Positions 15,292-19,919 of a stretch of DNA of 19,919 nt are shown here, one piece after another (position 1 is the first letter of the stretch; each line of letters opens with the position of its first letter). Under the pieces are notes generated by a model, which saw only the letters and a program-made list of their open reading frames with translations, was not told the DNA's origin and ran no database searches. Made by a program: the position numbers and the translations under genes. Source of the stretch: JBNKDD01 sp050288085. GTDB lineage: Bacteria; Chloroflexota; Anaerolineae; Aggregatilineales; UBA3940. The DNA is taken from NCBI GenBank assembly GCA_050288085.1, contig JBNKDD010000085.1:1-19919 (forward strand). The letters run 5' to 3'.

Positions 15292-17660
15292 GGCATCCTC
15301 ACAAAGAATAAGACCGGTTCACTCTGGACAACGCCATCGATAGTATCTGCTTCAACATAAAGTTGATGGTTGCCCGGTTCAAGCGGCCACCAGACTTCAA
15401 ATGGTGCGGCATCGTCCACAAGATAGAGTTCATCATCCACATAAAACTTAATCGCCTGGACAGCATCTGTCGCAGAAGCCGCTAACTTGAGCTTCTGGAC
15501 ATCGCGCGGCAGCGTCGGGTTGATCAAGAATTCTGTTTCCGGGTCAGGCGAAAGAATGACCAGATCGGAGGGCGCTTCAACATTGGTTGGCAGCAGCAAG
15601 ATCCCTTCCTGGCGGGCCCAATCATGCGCCTGTGCGGGCAGATTCAGGTATAGTTGGCCGTTCAGTTGAACGTATATATTATCCGGCGCTGTCGGCTGTG
15701 TGCCATCAATGAACCATTCCGGTTTGGCATAAGGACAGTCCGCTGTAGGGAGCAGACCGGAGAGCGCGCAGACTTCGACCTGAATAATACCGGGCGGCTG
15801 CGGGAAGGTTTGTTCAGGAGAACCTTTAAGAATCTCCCGCATGAACTGGTGCCACAACGGTCCGGCCCCACTGACCCCGGAAACCTCCAGCATCGGGTCG
15901 TTGTTGGTGTTGCCAACCCATACACCCACGACCAGATCGGGTGTATAGCCAACCGTCCAGTTGTCCCGGTAATCGTTGGTTGTTCCCGTCTTGACGGCTG
16001 CCGGGCGGCCAATCTGTAAAACGCTGTGCAGCCCAAACCCGGCAGCACGGGCATCATTATCACTCAGTATATCGGTGATCAACCAGGCAACACGCCGATC
16101 GATAACCCGTTCCCCCTCAGATGGTGCAGCCTGGTAGATCATCTCACCATCGGCATCATAGATCGTCTCGATCATATAGGGAGTGACCGTCACCCCCTGA
16201 TTGGCTAGGGCTGCATAGGCAGCCGTCAATTCGAGCAGTGAGACCTCACCCCCGCCTAAAGTCAAGGCGAGGTCATAATTGGCCGGGTCATCAAGGGACG
16301 TAATACCCAGCCGGTTCAGAAATTCGAACAGCACCGGGGGACCGAGTTCCTGCAAGGCGATCACCGCCGGGATATTGTAACTGGAAGCAAGTGCCTCCCG
16401 CACCAACACCGGGCCGTGTTCACGGCCATCATAGTTGACCGGTACATAGCTGTGACCCTCTTTGGTCACAAACGGTGTGCTCACATCTAAAATCATGGTG
16501 GCGGGGGTCCACGGTTCAGGGCGGCTTGGATCGAACAGGGCCGCGTAAGTAAACGGCTTCAGGGTTGAGCCCGGCTGTCTTGGGATCAGAGCCATGTTCA
16601 TGGCCCCGCTATCTTCCTGATTGAAGTAGTCTGGGCTGCCCAGCAGCGCTAATACCTGCCCGCTGTGCGGATCAATCGCGACCAGGGCTGCGCCCGTTGC
16701 CCTGGCCGGAATGTCACGTTGTTCGAGATAGCCTAACTGCGTCCTGCCGAGCCGCTCCGCGGTCTGTATCCAGTTCAGATCAAAGGTGGTGACCACCTCA
16801 AGCCCGCCGGAATGGATCACTTCTTCAGGGAGAATGGTTTCTAATTCCGCAATGGCTGCAAAAACGGCATGTGGAAATTCAATGGAGAAGCGCTCTGAAG
16901 CGTAAACCAACTGCTGCTGGCTGGCCGACTCAAACTCACTCTGGCTGATGGAGCCGTTTCTCTTCATCAGGCTGAGGACGGTCAACTGGCGTTCCTTCGC
17001 GGCTTGTGGGTCAAGCAGGGGATCGTATAGGCTGGGCGCTTGTGGCAGGCCCGCCAGCAAGGCACATTCGGCGAGCGACAGGTCGGCCAGGGGCTTATCA
17101 AAATAGGCCCGTGAAGCCGCATCGATGCCATATGCCAGGTTACCATAGTAGGTTTGATTGACGTAAAGGAGCAGTATTTCGTCTTTGGAGTAATGCCGGG
17201 TCAGGCGATAGGCCAGGATGATCTCGCGAAGCTTGCGGTAAACGGTGCGCTGCTCTTGTTCGCCAGGGTCGAGAAGATGGTTCCGGGCTACCTGCTGTGT
17301 GATCGTGCTCCCACCGGAGACCACTTCACCCCCATGTAGGTTTTGCCAGATGGCTCGCAGCATGCCACGAAAACTCACGCCGGGATTGGTGTAGAAATTT
17401 TTATCCTCGGTTGCGATGGTGGCATCGATACAGGTCTGTGGAACCTGGTCAATCCCTACAACCGAATGGCGGCCTTCGTTGATGACTTCATAGAGCAGCT
17501 GTCCATTGCGATCCAGCACTCGAATAGACGGCGTTTGTAGTCGCACATCTTCCAATTCAGGGAGATCAACAGCCAGCCAGCGATATAACAATCCTAGAGC
17601 CACCAGAATAAGAAAACCGGGAAGCCACCAATACCGCTTGATTTTGCCCATACTCCACAC
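15288..17660 (-). CDS. pbpC: Penicillin-binding protein 1C (bifunctional class A PBP)
   Basis: 790 residues from GTG 17660; ATG 17651 (three codons in) is an alternative, but its GGAG is too close. A single membrane anchor (about 12-33) leads to a glycosyltransferase family 51 domain with ATEDKNFY (catalytic Glu85) and GGSTITQQ. The transpeptidase domain has SxxK at Ser365-Lys368 (STLK), SxN at Ser427-Asn429 and KTGT at 557-560, so all catalytic motifs are present. A C-terminal beta-rich domain of the BiPBP_C type (about 698-788) marks the PBP1C branch. It polymerises lipid II and should cross-link peptidoglycan outside the membrane. It is first in the operon and overlaps the macroglobulin gene by four bases, the same pairing as E. 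coli pbpC-yfhM. A consensus promoter lies just upstream. Confidence 0.95.
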   Translation of the reverse strand: MWSMGKIKRYWWLPGFLILVALGLLYRWLAVDLPELEDVRLQTPSIRVLDRNGQLLYEVINEGRHSVVGIDQVPQTCIDATIATEDKNFYTNPGVSFRGMLRAIWQNLHGGEVVSGGSTITQQVARNHLLDPGEQEQRTVYRKLREIILAYRLTRHYSKDEILLLYVNQTYYGNLAYGIDAASRAYFDKPLADLSLAECALLAGLPQAPSLYDPLLDPQAAKERQLTVLSLMKRNGSISQSEFESASQQQLVYASERFSIEFPHAVFAAIAELETILPEEVIHSGGLEVVTTFDLNWIQTAERLGRTQLGYLEQRDIPARATGAALVAIDPHSGQVLALLGSPDYFNQEDSGAMNMALIPRQPGSTLKPFTYAALFDPSRPEPWTPATMILDVSTPFVTKEGHSYVPVNYDGREHGPVLVREALASSYNIPAVIALQELGPPVLFEFLNRLGITSLDDPANYDLALTLGGGEVSLLELTAAYAALANQGVTVTPYMIETIYDADGEMIYQAAPSEGERVIDRRVAWLITDILSDNDARAAGFGLHSVLQIGRPAAVKTGTTNDYRDNWTVGYTPDLVVGVWVGNTNNDPMLEVSGVSGAGPLWHQFMREILKGSPEQTFPQPPGIIQVEVCALSGLLPTADCPYAKPEWFIDGTQPTAPDNIYVQLNGQLYLNLPAQAHDWARQEGILLLPTNVEAPSDLVILSPDPETEFLINPTLPRDVQKLKLAASATDAVQAIKFYVDDELYLVDDAAPFEVWWPLEPGNHQLYVEADTIDGVVQSEPVLFFVRMP

Positions 17661-17705
17661 TATAGCCCAAATTGTCTTAAGGGAACCAACCAGCAGACTA
17701 CGCTC

Positions 17706-17734
17706 ATTATACGGTTTATTTATAAGGCTGCTAA
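17706..17734 (-). promoter_or_regulatory. Promoter of the pbpC operon
   Basis: On the minus strand, TTAGCA (17729-17734; four of six against TTGACA) and a perfect TATAAT (17706-17711) are separated by 17 bases. Transcription would start near 17698 and give a leader of about 40 bases before GTG 17660. It is the only good sigma-70-type promoter seen for the whole pbpC-to-PstS operon. Confidence 0.65.
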
Positions 17735-17764
17735 AAGCTGCGATTTCTAAACAGGCAGTTTTGA

Positions 17765-17917
17765 CTGGACGCTGGGTGGTTAAGCAAGAACTATGAAGAA
17801 TTTATGGCAACAGAGAGGGAACAATTTGAGTGGTTAAATTGCAGCCATAATCCACTGACATGGGGCGAACGGGCTAACTTACCAGAAGTGCAGAGGCTTT
17901 ATATACTGTCACTGTAG
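17765..17917 (+). pseudogene. Eroded 3' end of a coding sequence
   Basis: After a stop at 17762-17764, a plus-strand frame stays open to TAG at 17915-17917; its first ATG is at 17804, giving at most 37 residues. The peptide looks protein-like rather than random: EREQFEWLNC, then LTWGERANLPEVQRLYILSL at the C-terminus. Its last codons are the first block of repeat copy 2, so the dispersed repeat appears to begin inside the end of this gene. I do not recognise the family. It may be the C-terminus of a transposase-like or other multi-copy gene, or a genuine tiny gene. Confidence 0.45.
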
Positions 17918-17965
17918 TAATCTACATACCAAATAGCGGTTCGATATGGCTCCCCACTACCCTAC
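17894..17965 (+). repeat. Dispersed direct repeat, copy 2
   Basis: Partner of 80-150 in the same orientation. The 18-base first block (17894-17911) differs at one position and the 31-base core (17935-17965) differs at one position. The arms TAGCGG and CCACTA pair fully only in minus-strand RNA, using a G-U wobble. As in copy 1, an A-tract and a hairpin follow within about ten bases. The two copies bracket about 17.7 kb holding the broken regulator and the envelope operon. Confidence 0.75.
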
Positions 17966-17974
17966 ACGATCAAA

Positions 17975-18014
17975 AAGACCCCATCAGAGAAAGAGAAGAT
18001 TCTGATGGGGTCTT
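17975..18014 (-). terminator. Rho-independent terminator downstream of kdgK
   Basis: Perfect 14-bp inverted repeat: AAGACCCCATCAGA (17975-17988) and TCTGATGGGGTCTT (18001-18014), with a 12-base loop. On the minus strand the stem runs into TTTTTG, a proper U-tract. It lies about 215 bases past the kdgK stop and insulates the eda-kdgK transcript from the pbpC promoter. It would also block plus-strand transcription, though with a weaker U-tract. Confidence 0.85.
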
Positions 18015-18138
18015 GCGCTCTAATTCTCATCGAAAAAGGGGGACGAGAAAGATTCTTTGTAAAACTCCTGATTCATCCTTGAAATCTACTCCGTCCTCAA
18101 AGTGTATCACGCATCGGTTAAGCACATAGCATACTGTT

Positions 18139-18156
18139 CCAATCGTTTAAGATTGG
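18139..18156. other. Small perfect hairpin after kdgK
   Basis: CCAATC (18139-18144) and GATTGG (18151-18156) pair around a 6-base loop, in the kdgK 3' untranslated region. There is no T-tract on either side, so it is not an obvious terminator. Its role, if any, is unknown. Confidence 0.3.
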
Positions 18157-18229
18157 CCTCAAATTGCCCCAGAGTGGAAACCTGGCAGGTCAGCGACAAA
18201 GGGCTCGCTCTCTTGAAGTTGCCAAGCAA

Positions 18230-19279
18230 TCAGCGCTGAACGCGCCCAGACGCATCGCCGCCCATCAGCAGGAAAACCTCTTCAAGAGTCACCAGGTTGA
18301 CATCACCCGTAATCGAGTGCTTCAGGCAGGAAGCGGCTGTAGCAAAATTCAGGGCGTCCTGGTTATCTATGCCGGTGTGGAGTGCGTAGATCAGACCGGC
18401 GGCAAACGAGTCACCGCCCCCAACCCGGTCGATGATATCAGTGATATCGTAGCGGCGGCTGAGATAGAAATCACTGCCGTCATACAGGCAGGCCGACCAC
18501 CCGTTGTGGCTGGCGCTGATGCTCTCACGCAGGGTGATGGCCTGATAGCGCAAATTCGGAAAGGTCTGGAACATCTTCTCGGCGAGGGCCCGGTAACGCC
18601 GGGTGTCCAGTTCGCCGCTCTCGACATCAGACTGCCAATCGCCCTCACTAAGCGATACACCCAGCGACCGCTGGCAATCTTCCTCGTTGGCGATCCCAAC
18701 ATCAACGAATTTAACTAACTCACCCATTACCTCCGGGGCCGACTTGCCGTACTTCCAGAGCTTCTTGCGGTAGTTGTAATCGCAGGAGACAGTGAGGCCC
18801 GTCTCCTTTGCTACCTGCACAGCGTGCAGCGACAGGTCAGCGGCGGACTGGCTCAAGGCCGGGGTGATCCCGGTGATGTGGAACCAGCCTGCGCCATCGA
18901 AAATCTGCTCCCAGTCAAAATCAGCGGCAGGCGCCTCCGAGATCGCCGAGTTGGCGCGGTCGTAGATGACGTTCGAGGGGCGCTGATTTGCGCCTGCTTC
19001 GAGAAAGTAGATTCCCATCCGCCCGCCCTGGCGCTGAATAAATGAGGTATTGATTCCATAGCCGCGCAGAAACCGGATACAGGCATCGGCGATGGGATTC
19101 TCTGGCAAGGCCGTAATGAAGGCGACATCCAGGCCGTAGTTCGCCAGCGACAGCGCGACATTGCCTTCGCCGCCGCCGAAGGTCGCTTCCAGTGATGGCG
19201 ATTGAAAAAAACGCTCGAAGCCGGGCGATTTCAGCCGGAGCATGATCTCGCCCAATGTCACGACAAGTCCATTATCCAT
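18230..19279 (-). CDS. kdgK: 2-dehydro-3-deoxygluconokinase (KDG kinase)
   Basis: 349 residues, of the PfkB/ribokinase family. It phosphorylates 2-keto-3-deoxygluconate with ATP to give KDPG in the cytoplasm. The substrate-side motif FGGGEGNVA (34-42), CDYNYRKKLW (166-175, typical of KDG kinases) and the C-terminal signature VGGGDSFAAG (286-295) with catalytic base Asp290 are all present. ATG 19279 is preceded by GAGGAG at good spacing. It lies 32 bp after eda, so the two probably form an operon for hexuronate or KDG breakdown. Another PfkB sugar kinase is possible but the KDG-type motif and the eda neighbour favour kdgK. Confidence 0.9.
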   Translation of the reverse strand: MDNGLVVTLGEIMLRLKSPGFERFFQSPSLEATFGGGEGNVALSLANYGLDVAFITALPENPIADACIRFLRGYGINTSFIQRQGGRMGIYFLEAGANQRPSNVIYDRANSAISEAPAADFDWEQIFDGAGWFHITGITPALSQSAADLSLHAVQVAKETGLTVSCDYNYRKKLWKYGKSAPEVMGELVKFVDVGIANEEDCQRSLGVSLSEGDWQSDVESGELDTRRYRALAEKMFQTFPNLRYQAITLRESISASHNGWSACLYDGSDFYLSRRYDITDIIDRVGGGDSFAAGLIYALHTGIDNQDALNFATAASCLKHSITGDVNLVTLEEVFLLMGGDASGRVQR

Positions 19280-19311
19280 TGGTGATACTCCTCAAATGTT
19301 TGATATGAATC

Positions 19312-19919
19312 CTATCCCCGCGCCGCTTTGACAATCTCGACAGCACTGGCAGTCAGTTCGGCGATCTGGTCGAACTCGCCATCGGCGATCATCTGCTTTT
19401 TGACCAGCCAGCTCCCGCCACAGGCCACGACCATCGGCAGGGCAAGATAATCAGCGAGGTTATCCGGGCTGATTCCTCCGGTTGGGATAAAGCGGACTCC
19501 ACCGTATGGCCCGCCAATGGCTTTAAGCGTCTTTGTGCCGCCAGCCGCCTCCGCCGGGAAGAACTTCAACACGCTCAGGTTCTTGTTCAGGGCCATATTG
19601 ATCTCGGTGGGGGTCATCACGCCGGGGGTGATGGGCATATCCCGCGAGATGCACCAATCGACGACGGCAGCATCAAAGCCAGGGGTGACAATGAAGCGCG
19701 CCCCGGCACCGGCGGCTTTCTGTGCCTGCTCGACGGTCAGCACGGTTCCAGCACCGACCAACATCTCCGGGTAGTTTGAGGTCATGATCTGGATGGCGTC
19801 GGCGGCAGCAGCCGTGCGGAAGGTGATCTCAGCACAGGGCAGCCCGCCATCGAGCAGGGCCCGGCCCAATCCCAGCGCCTGACCGGCATCGTCAATGGCA
19901 ACCACCGGCACAACGCCGA
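19312..19919 (-). CDS. eda: KDPG aldolase, 5' end outside window
   Basis: Partial: the frame stays open to the window edge, so the first residues are missing; a GTG at 19911 is probably internal because the family normally has more sequence before VVPVVAIDD. The enzyme cleaves 2-keto-3-deoxy-6-phosphogluconate to pyruvate and glyceraldehyde-3-phosphate. Visible motifs are AEITFRT (catalytic Glu region), VGAGTVLT, PGVMTPTEI, the Schiff-base lysine in LKFFPAEAAGG, and FIPTGGIS for phosphate binding. Its product supplies the second step after KdgK, which follows 32 bp downstream. Some members also act on the galactonate analogue; sequence alone does not settle this. Confidence 0.93.
   Translation of the reverse strand, partial: GVVPVVAIDDAGQALGLGRALLDGGLPCAEITFRTAAAADAIQIMTSNYPEMLVGAGTVLTVEQAQKAAGAGARFIVTPGFDAAVVDWCISRDMPITPGVMTPTEINMALNKNLSVLKFFPAEAAGGTKTLKAIGGPYGGVRFIPTGGISPDNLADYLALPMVVACGGSWLVKKQMIADGEFDQIAELTASAVEIVKAARG

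Larger units (their letters stand above)
17661..18229. other. Intergenic region between pbpC and kdgK
   Basis: 569 bases without an intact gene. From left to right it holds the pbpC promoter (17706-17734), a short plus-strand coding fragment (17765-17917), dispersed repeat copy 2 (17894-17965) and a strong terminator serving kdgK (17975-18014). The remaining 18015-18229 has no open frame of note and only a small hairpin at 18139-18156. Confidence 0.7.

Noticed and set aside
18164..18718. 184-codon plus-strand open frame over the 3' half of kdgK
   Set aside because: It is antisense to the conserved PfkB signature of kdgK, and no family resemblance was seen.
1..19919. CRISPR array, intact integrase or transposase, or toxin-antitoxin pair
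   Set aside because: No regularly spaced repeats, recombinase motifs or small paired genes were seen on either strand.

Overview
The window looks like a bacterial chromosome segment, most likely Chloroflexota (Anaerolineae-like). This is an inference from style, not from a marker gene. There are six probable lipoproteins, several with long Thr/Pro/Ser-rich linkers straight after the lipobox, orphan solute-binding and beta-propeller lipoproteins, and moderately GC-rich coding sequence separated by AT-richer spacers. No complete rRNA, tRNA or CRISPR array and no intact transposase or integrase is visible.

Layout. Positions 1-395 are non-coding and degenerate: copy 1 of a dispersed repeat, a weak hairpin, a tRNA T-arm-like fragment and a candidate promoter. 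Positions 396-850 are an OmpR-type response regulator broken by two frameshifts and a stop. An unknown lipoprotein (860-1861, +) made of two related modules starts inside or just after this wreck. It converges with a long minus-strand operon.

The operon (17660 down to 1872) reads in transcription order: penicillin-binding protein 1C (pbpC), a giant lipid-anchored alpha-2-macroglobulin with an intact thioester motif, four beta-propeller lipoproteins (one diverged, then three close paralogues), and an orphan PstS-like solute-binding lipoprotein. Tight packing supports one transcript: ATGA overlap between pbpC and the macroglobulin, GTGA overlap between propellers 4 and 3, and gaps of 10-65 bp elsewhere. 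A good promoter lies just upstream of pbpC. The pbpC/macroglobulin pairing is known from proteobacteria (E. coli pbpC-yfhM), where it is thought to link protease trapping to cell-wall repair. The appended propellers and PstS-like protein are the unusual part.

Positions 17661-18229 are non-coding: the pbpC promoter, a short eroded coding fragment, copy 2 of the dispersed repeat in the same orientation as copy 1, and a strong rho-independent terminator facing kdgK. The window closes with kdgK and a 5'-truncated eda (minus strand, 32 bp apart). Their products convert 2-keto-3-deoxygluconate to KDPG and then to pyruvate and glyceraldehyde-3-phosphate. This is ordinary central carbon metabolism and separate from the envelope operon.
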